64,000 nucleotides of DNA from AAA044-D11 sp965268275 (lineage in GTDB: Bacteria; Actinomycetota; Actinomycetes; Nanopelagicales; Nanopelagicaceae), in NCBI GenBank assembly GCA_965268275.1, contig OZ254168.1, forward strand, positions 558,001 to 622,000, given 5' to 3'. Every line of letters begins with the position of its first letter. Positions within the stretch are counted from its first letter, which is position 1. Position numbers and translations under genes: made by a program. The notes beneath the pieces are model-generated. The model saw only the letters and a list, made by a program, of their open reading frames with translations, searched no databases and was not told the origin of the DNA. Positions 7,310-16,127 of this stretch are shown one piece after another.

Positions 7310-10300
7310 ATGAAGAGCTTTACTCATCTACGCGTTGCTAGCGGTTACTCATTTAAATACGGAACCGCTCATGCCGACCAATTAGTAGAACGCGCAGCCG
7401 AATTCGAAATGTCGGCGCTCGCACTTACTGACATGGACACAATGGCTGGTGCAATTCGGTTTACCAAAAGCTGCGAAGCAAATGGCATCACACCAATTCT
7501 TGGAATTAACCTAAGTTTTATCCAGAAGAAATATCGCATCACTCTTCTTGCCCAGAGCGGCCATCTTGATTCGCTTTACCGTTTAGTTACTGCAGTCAAT
7601 CTTGAAAATAGTGAGAATTTATTAACGCATTCATTACTAGAGCGCTTTAGTCAATACTCAAAGAATTTACTTGTCCTGCATGGTCCAGAATCACAGCTGG
7701 CATCTGCGATTTCGGCTCGCAAAAGCGCTGAAGCGCTATCGATCTATAACGCAACCCGCGAACTATTTGCCGACCAGGCGATTGAATGCGTTTCACATTT
7801 GATTCGTGGCGATGGCCAATTTTCAACGTCGCATGCCGCTCGGGCGCTGGGCTTTGCTAGAGATAATCATTTGCCTGCAGTTTTAAGCAATGCGGTGCGG
7901 ATGTTGGATCGCAGCGATGGCCCGGTTGCAGATGTCTTGGATGCTGCCCGCAAATTAGTCCCGTTAAGCAATAAGAGCGTTAGCAGACAGAACAGTGAGG
8001 CTTACTTCAAAGATAGTTCTGAAATGAGTTATCTCAGCGATGAAATTTCTCGACTTGCTGGCGAACGTGATGGCAGGTTGTTATTAAATACAACAGCGGC
8101 TTGGGCCGAGCGCGCTCTTCTTTCACCACGTAAAGATGTTGGAATCGGAGCGATTCATTTGCCCGATGCTGCTGCACTTGGTGCAAAGAATCAGGGCGAA
8201 CTAACAGCACAACTGCGGTCTAGATGTGAAGCCGGTTTGTCTCGCAGATATGTCGGATCAAAATCAGTTGTTGCAGCAAGTCGGCTAGAAGAAGAGCTAA
8301 GTGCAATTAGAACTCTGGGCTACGAATCTTATTTTTTAACAGTTGCAGATATAACAGATCTAGCGCGCGACAGAGGGATCCGAGTTGCGGCCCGGGGAAG
8401 CGGCGCTGGTTCATTAATTTGTCATGTGCTTGGAATATCTGGAGTAGAGCCAATAACGCATGGCTTGTTGATGGAACGTTTCTGTTCACCACTTCGGGGC
8501 GAACTTCCAGATATCGATATCGATGTCGAATCTGCCCGACGGCTTGAAATTTATGATGCAATCTTTGAGAAGTATGGCCAACGTTGCGCAACAGTTTCGA
8601 TGGTCGAAACTTATAGATCGCGCCATGCAATTCGAGATGTCGGGGCGGCGCTTGGAATATCCCCGATGGAGATTGATTTAATTGCAAAATCAATGCCGCA
8701 CATTAGATCAAGCAATATTCCAAAAGCCTTAGCTAATTTGCCCGAGCTGAAAAATTTAAACCTAGATACTCCGATTTTGAAGATGGCTATCGAACTTGCT
8801 GGTCGTTTGGATTCACTGCCCAGACATTTATCGATGCACCCATGTGCAATTGTTTTATCGGATATCGGGTTGGGGGATTACGCGCCACAGCAGATAAATG
8901 CGAGCGGATACCCAATGGTGCAATTTGATAAGGATGATGTCGAAGCAATTGGCCTGCTGAAGTTAGATGTTCTTGGGGTTCGGATGCAATCAGCAATTTC
9001 TTACACGTTATCGGAAATCGAACGAATCGAAGGCGCACCATTAGATATCGATGCAATTGCCTTAGATGATCACGCAACTTTTGATTTAATTAAATCAGCT
9101 AGAACCTTGGGAATATTTCAGATTGAAAGTCCGGGCCAGCGTGAATTAGTCGGAAAGTTTGCGCCAGAAACTTTTAACGATTTAATAATTGATATTTCAC
9201 TCTTTCGCCCCGGCCCAGTTAAGAGCGACATGATCACGCCATTTCTGGCAACCAAATATGGGCTTCGAGTCCGCCCAGTAATTCACGCCGACCTGGAAAG
9301 TATTTTGCAAGAGACCCAAGGTGTTGTTGTTTTTCACGAACAAGTAATTCGAATTATCTCGACCATGACCGGAATCTCACTGGCCGAGGCTGATGAAAAG
9401 CGGCGCGAACTAGGCGATATCGCCTCTCAACAACTTGTCTGTGATTGGTTTTATCCAGCCGCGCTTGCCCGTGGTTACACCAGCACCGTTGTCACAGAAG
9501 TCTGGGAAATTCTGCGCGCCTTTGCCTCTTTCGGTTTTTGTAAAGCACATGCCGCAGCTTTCGCGCTTCCGACTTATCAATCATCTTGGCTAAAGACACA
9601 TCACACCGCTGCATTCTTAGCAGGCGTCTTAACGCACGAACCAGGCATCTATCCAAAGCGCGTTATCTTGGATGAAGCCCGGCAGTGGGGAATTCAAATT
9701 GCGCCAATTGATGTGAATTTATCTGATGCAACTTATCGGGTCGAGAAGAGTTCAAAAGAAACTAGAGCACCATATCTTGCGCCAAATGTTTTAAGTTCTG
9801 GGGCCGAACTAAAACTTCCGGATGCCAGAGGCTTTGCAATTCGGATGGCGCTAAGTGACATCGACGGTATAGATAGCAAAGAGGTCAGAAGCATAATTTC
9901 GGGACGCCCATATTTAGATTTAGCCGACTTTGTTTATCGCTCTGGCGCAAGTCGCCCAACCACCGAGTCACTCTTAATGATCGGCGCATTCGATGATCTT
10001 CATAAACTTTCAACATCAAATATCAATCGTCGCGACCTAGCGCTCCATCTTCAGGATTTGTATCGCTTGGCTGGATCAAAGAGCGCGACTAGTCAGGGCC
10101 AGATGAGCTTTGAATTGCAGCCAGAAAAATTTGAACCAAGCGGGCTACCAGATATAACAGCGAGCGAGCAGGTAAAGAACGAGATAGATATTTTGGGCAT
10201 GGATGTATCTAGCCACCTGCTCGAGTTTTATGGGGATTTTCTAAACAAGATTGGGGCAGTGCGTTCTTGCGATTTAATAAAGCATCGCTCAGGAACATCG

Positions 10301-10594
10301 GTATTGGTCGCTGGCGTAAAGATTGCGCTTCAAACCCCACCAGTTCGTTCGGGCCGGCGAGTAATGTTCTTAACGATTGATGATGGTCATGGTTGCAACG
10401 ACATAACTTTCTTCGAAGATAAGCAGGCTGACTTTGCTTCGGTGCTACGAAATTCTTGGCTCTTTTTAGTTCGCGGTGAAATTCGTCGAACCGGACCAAG
10501 GGGGATTTCACTTCTCGGAACTGGTGCGTGGGAGTTAGCAAATTCTCACGAAAAGTGGCGTAATCTCGCAGTTTATGGAGCCAGCACAACATGA
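7310..10594 (+). CDS. dnaE2: Error-prone DNA polymerase III alpha subunit DnaE2
   Basis: About 1094 residues, the usual DnaE2 length. The N-terminal PHP domain starts FTHLRVASGYSFKYG and LALTDMDTMAGA; the polymerase core has ARGSGAGSLICHVLGI, PDIDIDVESARR (catalytic Asp pair, about residues 401-403), LLKLDVLGVR and GIFQIESPGQRELV; the C-terminal part has the helix-hairpin-helix (KEVRSIISGRPY) and OB-fold regions. DnaE2 performs translesion synthesis and damage-induced mutagenesis. ATG 7310 is chosen over an upstream ATG at 7271 because the latter lies within the previous gene and adds 13 residues unlike the family. Its 3' end overlaps dinB as ATGA. The LexA box upstream predicts SOS induction. 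Confidence 0.93.
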   Translation: MKSFTHLRVASGYSFKYGTAHADQLVERAAEFEMSALALTDMDTMAGAIRFTKSCEANGITPILGINLSFIQKKYRITLLAQSGHLDSLYRLVTAVNLENSENLLTHSLLERFSQYSKNLLVLHGPESQLASAISARKSAEALSIYNATRELFADQAIECVSHLIRGDGQFSTSHAARALGFARDNHLPAVLSNAVRMLDRSDGPVADVLDAARKLVPLSNKSVSRQNSEAYFKDSSEMSYLSDEISRLAGERDGRLLLNTTAAWAERALLSPRKDVGIGAIHLPDAAALGAKNQGELTAQLRSRCEAGLSRRYVGSKSVVAASRLEEELSAIRTLGYESYFLTVADITDLARDRGIRVAARGSGAGSLICHVLGISGVEPITHGLLMERFCSPLRGELPDIDIDVESARRLEIYDAIFEKYGQRCATVSMVETYRSRHAIRDVGAALGISPMEIDLIAKSMPHIRSSNIPKALANLPELKNLNLDTPILKMAIELAGRLDSLPRHLSMHPCAIVLSDIGLGDYAPQQINASGYPMVQFDKDDVEAIGLLKLDVLGVRMQSAISYTLSEIERIEGAPLDIDAIALDDHATFDLIKSARTLGIFQIESPGQRELVGKFAPETFNDLIIDISLFRPGPVKSDMITPFLATKYGLRVRPVIHADLESILQETQGVVVFHEQVIRIISTMTGISLAEADEKRRELGDIASQQLVCDWFYPAALARGYTSTVVTEVWEILRAFASFGFCKAHAAAFALPTYQSSWLKTHHTAAFLAGVLTHEPGIYPKRVILDEARQWGIQIAPIDVNLSDATYRVEKSSKETRAPYLAPNVLSSGAELKLPDARGFAIRMALSDIDGIDSKEVRSIISGRPYLDLADFVYRSGASRPTTESLLMIGAFDDLHKLSTSNINRRDLALHLQDLYRLAGSKSATSQGQMSFELQPEKFEPSGLPDITASEQVKNEIDILGMDVSSHLLEFYGDFLNKIGAVRSCDLIKHRSGTSVLVAGVKIALQTPPVRSGRRVMFLTIDDGHGCNDITFFEDKQADFASVLRNSWLFLVRGEIRRTGPRGISLLGTGAWELANSHEKWRNLAVYGASTT

Positions 10595-11781
10595 GTGAGT
10601 CAACAATTCTCCATGTTGATATGGATGCCTTCTTTGCGTCAGTAGAAGAGCGCGACAATCCTGCGCTTAAAGGCAAAGCTGTAGTTGTCGGAACTGGGGT
10701 CCGCGGAGTTGTATCTGCCGCAAATTATGAAGCCCGTAAATTTGGTATCCATTCTGCAATGCCAGTTGGTCGGGCAAAACGATTGGCTCCTCATGCAATC
10801 TTTGTGCCACCGAATATGTCTCGTTATTCCGAAGTTTCATCACACATCATGGAAATCTTTAGATCAGTTACTCCACTAGTCGAACCACTTTCGCTAGATG
10901 AAGCCTTTCTTGATGTAACCGGCGCAAAACGCTTACTTGGTGATGGTCGCGAAATTGCAAAACAAATCAGAGCAAAGGTAGAAGCGAGCGAGGGCATTAC
11001 GTGCTCTGTCGGAATCGCAACCACAAAATTTATTGCAAAACTTGCATCAGGAAGATGTAAACCAAATGGCATGCTAGAAATTGCTTCAGATCGCGTGCTT
11101 GAATTTCTGCATCCTTTGCCAGTAAATGCAATCTGGGGTGTAGGGCCAAAGACCAATGAAGAGTTACAAAAACTGGGACTACGAACTGTTGCTGATATTG
11201 CCAATACTCCGCGGCAAACTTTGATTCGGGCACTCGGCGAAGCAGCAGGTGCCTCACTTTACGAACTTTCCTGGGGGCGTGATTATCGTGATGTCGAGCC
11301 GGAAGAAGTTGATAAATCCATAAGCGCAGCTGAAACTTTTGATTCAGATACCGAGGATCAAGAGATTGTTCTGCGCGAACTTTTGCGACTTACCGAAAAA
11401 GCTACTTATAGAATGCGCGAGAAAGATTTTAGTGCGCGAACGATTTCGATAAAGGTGCGCTTTGCAGATTTCAAAACTATTACTCGCTCAAAGACAGTCC
11501 CACTTGCAATAAGTGCAACACATGAAGTTTTCGAAGTAGTTAAAAATTTATTTCTTGCTCTCAAATTAGATCGCGCCAGAATTAGATTGGTTGGAGTAAG
11601 CCTTGATGGGTTGGAAGATGGGGTAGATGCCTCTGAACAGTTGATATTGGGCGAGCGCGAGAAGGGTTGGCGCCAGGCAACTGCTGCGATTGACAAGGCG
11701 AGCGCCAGATTTGGTCAGGGCAGCGTCCGCCCAGCGCGGTTATTCGATGAATTATTAGATGAATCGGAAGAAGATACTTAA
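10591..11781 (+). CDS. dinB: Y-family DNA polymerase IV (DinB)
   Basis: 396 residues with intact catalytic motifs: HVDMDAFFASVE (Asp9, Asp11), SLDEAFLDVTG (Asp and Glu, about residues 103-104), the steric-gate region AANYEARKFGIHSAMP, a helix-hairpin-helix (GVGPKTNEELQKLGL) and the little-finger domain. EQLILG near the C terminus could be the beta-clamp-binding motif. It carries out translesion synthesis. The active-site acids argue against the catalytically dead ImuB. The ATGA overlap with dnaE2 couples their translation and places DinB under the same LexA box. Confidence 0.93.
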   Translation: MSESTILHVDMDAFFASVEERDNPALKGKAVVVGTGVRGVVSAANYEARKFGIHSAMPVGRAKRLAPHAIFVPPNMSRYSEVSSHIMEIFRSVTPLVEPLSLDEAFLDVTGAKRLLGDGREIAKQIRAKVEASEGITCSVGIATTKFIAKLASGRCKPNGMLEIASDRVLEFLHPLPVNAIWGVGPKTNEELQKLGLRTVADIANTPRQTLIRALGEAAGASLYELSWGRDYRDVEPEEVDKSISAAETFDSDTEDQEIVLRELLRLTEKATYRMREKDFSARTISIKVRFADFKTITRSKTVPLAISATHEVFEVVKNLFLALKLDRARIRLVGVSLDGLEDGVDASEQLILGEREKGWRQATAAIDKASARFGQGSVRPARLFDELLDESEEDT

Positions 11782-11841
11782 AAACTGCCTATAACTGCAG
11801 AAAACATTGGTCTTCGACTTTCCTACTTTGGCTACCTGGCG

Positions 11842-11847
11842 TATTGT
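11842..11847 (+). promoter_or_regulatory. -10 box of the DUF3040 gene
   Basis: TATTGT seven bases (tggggac) before the ATG at 11855 fits a leaderless promoter and supports that start over an upstream in-frame TTG at 11807. Confidence 0.5.
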
Positions 11848-11854
11848 TGGGGAC

Positions 11855-12208
11855 ATGGCACTATCCGAACACGAAAAGCGCATGCTTGCCGAGATGGAAG
11901 CTGCCCTTGTTGCCGATGACCCTCGTTTAGTCTCAACGCTAAATGGTCGCGAACGGACACCAAAAGGATCTCGAGCCTTGCTTGGTTTGGCTTCAATCCT
12001 TGTGGGTATGGTCGTATTGCTTTCGGGCCTAATTGCCCAAATCATTCCGGTTGGAATCGCTGGCTTCTTGGTCTCCTTGGCTGGCCTGGTCCTATTTGTA
12101 TCAAACCTCTCCTTCGGAAAATCAAGCTTCAAGAACCCTAAGAGCGCTCGCCCAAAGTGGAGCTCACGCTTAGAAGATCGCTGGGAGCGACGTAACTTCG
12201 AAAACTGA
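11855..12208 (+). CDS. DUF3040 family membrane protein
   Basis: 117 residues starting MALSEHEKRMLAEMEAAL, the hallmark N terminus of actinobacterial DUF3040 proteins, followed by DDPRLVSTL, two adjacent membrane helices (about residues 46-65 and 70-88) and a basic C-terminal tail. The function is unknown; the gene often sits just upstream of mraZ in actinobacteria, as here. The start at 11855 is chosen because the family begins at this motif and TATTGT precedes it by seven bases. A strong terminator follows, separating it from the division cluster. Confidence 0.85.
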   Translation: MALSEHEKRMLAEMEAALVADDPRLVSTLNGRERTPKGSRALLGLASILVGMVVLLSGLIAQIIPVGIAGFLVSLAGLVLFVSNLSFGKSSFKNPKSARPKWSSRLEDRWERRNFEN

Positions 12209-12228
12209 CGATTACTTGCTGCCCATCG

Positions 12229-12252
12229 ACCACCCAATCGGGTGGTTTTTTT
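12229..12252 (+). terminator. Rho-independent terminator after DUF3040
   Basis: A perfect seven-base stem (ACCACCC at 12229-12235, GGGTGGT at 12240-12246) with an AATC loop is followed by a T run (12247-12252). It isolates mraZ and the division cluster from upstream transcription. Confidence 0.92.
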
Positions 12253-12295
12253 ATGCCCAAAATCAGGATGGGAGAGGGAGGAAATCAATAACAAA

Positions 12296-12350
12296 TGGGA
12301 AATAAATGGCAGAAAATGGTGCAAAGTGGGTAAAAATGGAGTAAAGTGGT
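12296..12350 (+). promoter_or_regulatory. MraZ box: six TGG repeats on a 10-base period
   Basis: TGG occurs at 12296, 12307, 12317, 12327, 12337 and 12347, spacings 11, 10, 10, 10 and 10, each preceded by an A/G-rich spacer. MraZ oligomers bind tandem TGGG-type repeats at helical spacing upstream of their own operons in E. coli, Bacillus and Mycoplasma. This array ends 57 bases before the mraZ GTG and is the expected autoregulatory operator of the division cluster. The first and fourth repeats are TGGG; the others vary at the fourth base. Confidence 0.75.
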
Positions 12351-12358
12351 GATTGTTA

Positions 12359-12378
12359 TCAAATCCGGGGGGATTTGA
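12359..12378. repeat. Perfect 8-bp inverted repeat in the mraZ leader
   Basis: TCAAATCC, a GGGG loop, then GGATTTGA, between the MraZ repeats and the mraZ ribosome-binding site. It may act as a hairpin in the mRNA or as a protein site. No T run follows, so it is not an intrinsic terminator. Confidence 0.5.
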
Positions 12379-12406
12379 GCGTAAAAGCTAGGGGAGGTGG
12401 GGCGAA

Positions 12407-12838
12407 GTGTTTCTCGGTACCCACGAACCTAAACTCGATGAAAAGGGCCGCATTATTTTGCCCGCCAGATTCCGAGATGAATTAGCAAATGGACTTGTAA
12501 TAACAAAGGGCCAAGAACGCTGTCTTTACGTATTTCCTAGTGGTGAATTTTCTTCTATTACTGATCGTCTGCGCCAAGCACCCGTCACCGAAAAAGCAGC
12601 ACGCGATTACATGCGCGTGATGTTTGCTGGCGCACACGATGAAGTTCCAGATAAACAAGGTCGCGTAACAATCCCAAGTGGACTTCGCACATATGCAGGT
12701 TTAGAAAAAGACTGCGTTGTAATCGGCGCAAATACTCGTTTAGAAATTTGGGATAACGCAGCCTGGGAAAGTTATTTAGCAGATCGTGAAAAAACATTCT
12801 CTGATGTTTCATCGGAGGTGCTTCCAGGCCTTTTCTAA
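12407..12838 (+). CDS. mraZ: Transcriptional regulator MraZ
   Basis: 143 residues containing two SpoVT/AbrB-like DNA-binding halves: KLDEKGRIILPARFRDEL near the N terminus and VPDKQGRVTIPSGLRTYAGL in the second half. The paired D-(E/K)-x-G-R-(I/V)-x-(L/I)-P signature is diagnostic. MraZ forms a ring-like oligomer that represses or tunes the cell-division and wall operon it heads. The GTG start has a strong Shine-Dalgarno sequence (ggggaggtgg, six-base spacing), and the TGG repeat array lies directly upstream. Confidence 0.96.
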   Translation: MFLGTHEPKLDEKGRIILPARFRDELANGLVITKGQERCLYVFPSGEFSSITDRLRQAPVTEKAARDYMRVMFAGAHDEVPDKQGRVTIPSGLRTYAGLEKDCVVIGANTRLEIWDNAAWESYLADREKTFSDVSSEVLPGLF

Positions 12839-12846
12839 ATTGTGGC

Positions 12847-12914
12847 CATCGCCGACCTCTATAACGACGCCCCTTCCCCGGCGCCGTTACCCCCAGATCC
12901 GTCGGCCGGCGATG
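12847..12914 (+). ncRNA. Candidate mraW RNA motif (cis-regulatory structure before rsmH)
   Basis: The mraZ-rsmH gap holds a GC-rich nested structure. The outer arms CATCGCCG (12847-12854) and CGGCGATG (12907-12914) are perfectly complementary. An inner hairpin pairs TAACGACGCC (12862-12871) with GGCGCCGTTA (12880-12889), one mismatch, around the loop CCTTCCCC. An RNA motif named mraW has been described upstream of mraW (rsmH) in Actinobacteria; position and a C-rich loop on a GC stem agree with it. I could not compare with the covariance model. Its ligand or partner is unknown. Confidence 0.55.
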
Positions 12915-12988
12915 ACCAGAGTTTAGAAAAGTTTAGAAGGTGCAGTAAAAAAAAGTAAGAACTAGAAAGACCTAGAAAGGGGGAGAAG

Positions 12989-13939
12989 ATGCAAGATGCG
13001 CTACACATACCAGTTGCATTAGATCGCTGCATTGCTCTGCTCTCTCCTGCAATAGAAGCTAAAGAAAATCCAGTAATTGTCGATGCCACATTGGGTTTGG
13101 GTGGACATACAAAGGCTTTGTTAACCAAATTTTCCAATCTAAAAGTTATCGCTCTTGATCGTGACTTAAGTGCAATCGCAATTGCCACAAATAATTTAAG
13201 CGAACATATCGGTCGCGTTGAAATCATTCATGCTGTTTATGATGAATTAGATGTAGTCCTGGCAAACCGAGGCATCGCTGAAGTAGATGGAATTCTCTTT
13301 GATCTTGGTGTTTCTTCGATGCAACTAGATCAAGCTGATAGAGGCTTTGCCTATTCGCAAGATGCTCCGTTAGATATGCGAATGGATCAGAGCACGGGTC
13401 CAAGCGCGCTCGATATTTTGAACACTTATTCATATGGTGAATTAGTCCGAGTAATTCGAAACTACGGAGAAGAGAAGTATGCAACCAAGATTGCAGACAA
13501 CATTGTTAAGGCCCGCGAAAGCCAAACTTTAAAGACCACAAAAGATTTAGCCGAACTAGTTAAGAACAGTATTCCAGCGCCCGCAAGACGGACCGGGGGC
13601 AATCCAGCAAAGAGAACATTTCAAGCGCTTCGGATTGAAGTAAATCAGGAGCTAGCAGTTTTAGAGCGGGCAATTCCAAAGGCAATCAGTGCCATCAAAA
13701 TTGGTGGCCGCTTAGTTGTTATGTCTTATCAATCGCTGGAAGACAAGATTGTAAAGCGAGCATTCGCTGAAGTTGTCGGATCGAATTCACCTCTTGGCCT
13801 TCCATTCGATCTTCCTAATTCTGCTGCAAGTTACAAATTAATTATTAGTGGCAGTGAAGGTGCAAGTGAATCTGAAATTGAGATTAATGCCAGAGCGCAA
13901 TCGATGCGACTTCGCGCTTTGGAGAGGGTGGCTGCCTAA
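12989..13939 (+). CDS. rsmH: 16S rRNA (cytosine-1402-N4)-methyltransferase RsmH
   Basis: 316 residues. The SAM-binding core reads VDATLGLGGHTKALL and VIALDRDLSAI, followed by the family motif GILFDLGVSSMQLDQADRGF, the inserted domain with RTGGNPAKRTFQALRIEVN, and VMSYQSLEDKIVKRAF near the end. It methylates N4 of C1402 in the ribosomal P site. It is a standard member of the dcw cluster. The ATG has a Shine-Dalgarno sequence (gggggagaag). The TAA overlaps the next ATG as TAATG. Confidence 0.96.
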   Translation: MQDALHIPVALDRCIALLSPAIEAKENPVIVDATLGLGGHTKALLTKFSNLKVIALDRDLSAIAIATNNLSEHIGRVEIIHAVYDELDVVLANRGIAEVDGILFDLGVSSMQLDQADRGFAYSQDAPLDMRMDQSTGPSALDILNTYSYGELVRVIRNYGEEKYATKIADNIVKARESQTLKTTKDLAELVKNSIPAPARRTGGNPAKRTFQALRIEVNQELAVLERAIPKAISAIKIGGRLVVMSYQSLEDKIVKRAFAEVVGSNSPLGLPFDLPNSAASYKLIISGSEGASESEIEINARAQSMRLRALERVAA

Positions 13940-14337
13940 TGGCGATTCTTACCCTTCCACCAATAATTAGACCACGCCTAGGTGCAGTTCGGGCGCTTGA
14001 AAAAATTGAAAAAATTGAAAAGGTTAATGAAGCAGAAGTTTCGATTAATTCACAAAGACTAGATACTCGCAAATTTCTATTTCTTATGGCAAGTGCTGTG
14101 ACTATAAATCTTCTAGTGATTGCTGGAATTAACATCTTGATGACTCAAGATGCCTTTACCCTTCAAGAACTCAAGAGCCAGAGAAATATTGCGTTGGATC
14201 AGAAGGATGCAATTTTAAATCTTGTTAATGAGAAGAATTCTCCAGTAAATCTCTCTAAGGCCGCAATCGAATTAGGGATGAAGCCCGCAAATAAAATTGG
14301 CTATCTGACTTATTCAGAAAATGCGGTGACGCAATGA
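13939..14337 (+). CDS. ftsL: FtsL-like cell division membrane protein
   Basis: 132 residues: a basic cytoplasmic N terminus with an EKIEKIEK stretch, one membrane helix (about residues 48-70) and an extracytoplasmic heptad-like segment (LQELKSQRNIALDQKDAILNLV) predicted to form a coiled coil. FtsL sequences are poorly conserved; size, topology and position between rsmH and ftsI support the call. FtsL helps hold FtsQ/FtsB-like partners and activate septal FtsW-FtsI. Its TGA overlaps the ftsI ATG (ATGA). Confidence 0.75.
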   Translation: MAILTLPPIIRPRLGAVRALEKIEKIEKVNEAEVSINSQRLDTRKFLFLMASAVTINLLVIAGINILMTQDAFTLQELKSQRNIALDQKDAILNLVNEKNSPVNLSKAAIELGMKPANKIGYLTYSENAVTQ

Positions 14338-16127
14338 GCCACAATGCAATTGTCCACAAACGAATTCGAACCCTATTAGGTGTGACATTTGTGTTATTTG
14401 CAATCATCGTTGGGCAATTGTTCTCAGTGCAAGTCGTGAGAGCTGGCACCATAAGTGAACGCGCCGCTAAAGAGCTTCTAAATACTTCAATACTTCTAGC
14501 ACCCCGTGGCGTAATAAGCGATGTAAACGGTGTCGAGCTTGCTCGAAGTGTTGCTGCAATTACGATTGTCGTGGACCAAGCCCAAATCACTAATCCAAAA
14601 TTAACTGCACAGATCACAAGTCCAGTCTTAAAAATGGATGAAGATGAACTCGTTGAATTATTTACTGGGAAGCTTCGCTACAAAATTATTGTAAAAAACG
14701 GTAAACCGGCGATGTGGCGTGAGCTGCAAAAGACAATTTCAGATTACAACACCGAAGTTCTAAAAGAGAAGAGCGGTCTATCTAAGCGAATCGTTGGTTT
14801 CTTCTCTGAGCGCGGATACGTCAGAGAATATCCAACTGGAACTCTGGCATCTTCACTTATCGGCTTCATCAATCATGAAGGTGTGGGCGCTGCAGGAATT
14901 GAAAGTAGTTTAAACAGACAACTTGCGGGACAAAATGGCGAATATATCTACGAAAATGGTGCAGGAACAATCATTCCAGGGTCCGCGAGAATCAAAACTG
15001 AAGCGAAAACCGGAACATCAGTTCGATTAACTGTTGATAGGGATATTCAGTGGGTGGCGCAAGACGCTATTAGCAAAGCAGTTAAGAGTTCAAGAGCTAA
15101 ATCTGGAACCGTAATTGTTATGGACCCAAAGACCGGGGCAATCATTGCTCAGGCCAGCGCACCAACTTTCGATCCGGCAAAACCAATCGTTGGAAACTTA
15201 AATGTGATTAGAAATCCGGCAGTGCAAGATGTTTATGAGCCTGGGTCAACTGGAAAAGTGATTACCTATGCCGCAGCCCTAGAAGAGAAACTGCTCAACC
15301 CACATTCGGTTTATACAGTTCCTTACTCAATGAAGGTTGCCGGAACTAAATTTTCTGACCACGAACGCCATCCAGTGCAACGTCTGACTGCAACTGGAGC
15401 ATTGGCAGTTTCAAGTAACACCGCCTCAATTCAAATAGGCCAGCAGCTTGGAAGTAAAAAACTTTATGAATATCTAACTAACTTTGGATTTGGAAAAAGC
15501 ACGGGATCACACCTACCTGGCGAATCTGCAGGTTTATTGCGTCCAGTAAACGACTGGTCTGGAACCTCGCTACCAACTTTCTCATTTGGACATGGCTATT
15601 CAGTAACATCACTACAGGCGACTAGCGTTTTTGCAACAATTGCTAATGACGGAGTTCGAGTTACTCCAACTGTTGTCGCAGGAACAACTGATGCAAGTGG
15701 AAATTACATTCCAGCAAAGAATCAGCAGACCAAGCGAGTGATAAGCGCCGAAACTGCAAAAGAAATTCGAAAGATGCTTGAAAGCGTAGTTTCACCAAGC
15801 GGAACTGCTCCAACTGCTGCGATTCCCGGTTATCGAGTTGCCGGCAAAACCGGTACAGCAAACCGTTTTGATTCAAGCTGTTCTTGCTACAGCGGATACA
15901 CCGCTTCATTTATCGGGTTTGCCCCAGCAGACAAGCCGGCATATGTTGTGAGTGTTGCAATTCAAGATCCCCAAGGAATGCACTGGGGCGGCGCACTTGG
16001 TGGTCCTGTATTCGCAAAGGTTATGAAGTTTGTATTGCAGTCGAAACACATCGAGCCTTCTTCAACTAAATTCAAGGCCTATCCGCTAACTGAAGCGGCA
16101 CTAAAGAAAAGTGCGATTGTAAAATGA
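14334..16127 (+). CDS. ftsI: Septal peptidoglycan transpeptidase FtsI (class B penicillin-binding protein)
   Basis: 597 residues: a short cytoplasmic tail, one N-terminal anchor helix (about residues 12-32), a PBP dimerisation domain and a transpeptidase domain. The active-site triad is visible as STGK (SxxK, about residue 304), SSN (about 360) and KTGTA (about 505). It cross-links septal peptidoglycan outside the membrane. No PASTA repeats follow. It is coupled by ATGA overlaps to ftsL upstream and murE downstream. A short SCSC segment after KTGTA could be redox-sensitive, which is speculative. Confidence 0.94.
   Translation: MSHNAIVHKRIRTLLGVTFVLFAIIVGQLFSVQVVRAGTISERAAKELLNTSILLAPRGVISDVNGVELARSVAAITIVVDQAQITNPKLTAQITSPVLKMDEDELVELFTGKLRYKIIVKNGKPAMWRELQKTISDYNTEVLKEKSGLSKRIVGFFSERGYVREYPTGTLASSLIGFINHEGVGAAGIESSLNRQLAGQNGEYIYENGAGTIIPGSARIKTEAKTGTSVRLTVDRDIQWVAQDAISKAVKSSRAKSGTVIVMDPKTGAIIAQASAPTFDPAKPIVGNLNVIRNPAVQDVYEPGSTGKVITYAAALEEKLLNPHSVYTVPYSMKVAGTKFSDHERHPVQRLTATGALAVSSNTASIQIGQQLGSKKLYEYLTNFGFGKSTGSHLPGESAGLLRPVNDWSGTSLPTFSFGHGYSVTSLQATSVFATIANDGVRVTPTVVAGTTDASGNYIPAKNQQTKRVISAETAKEIRKMLESVVSPSGTAPTAAIPGYRVAGKTGTANRFDSSCSCYSGYTASFIGFAPADKPAYVVSVAIQDPQGMHWGGALGGPVFAKVMKFVLQSKHIEPSSTKFKAYPLTEAALKKSAIVK

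Noticed and set aside
14000..14030. Slippage-prone repeat coding EKIEKIEK in ftsL as a phase-variable switch
   Set aside because: The repeat unit is nine bases, so copy changes stay in frame and would not switch the gene off.
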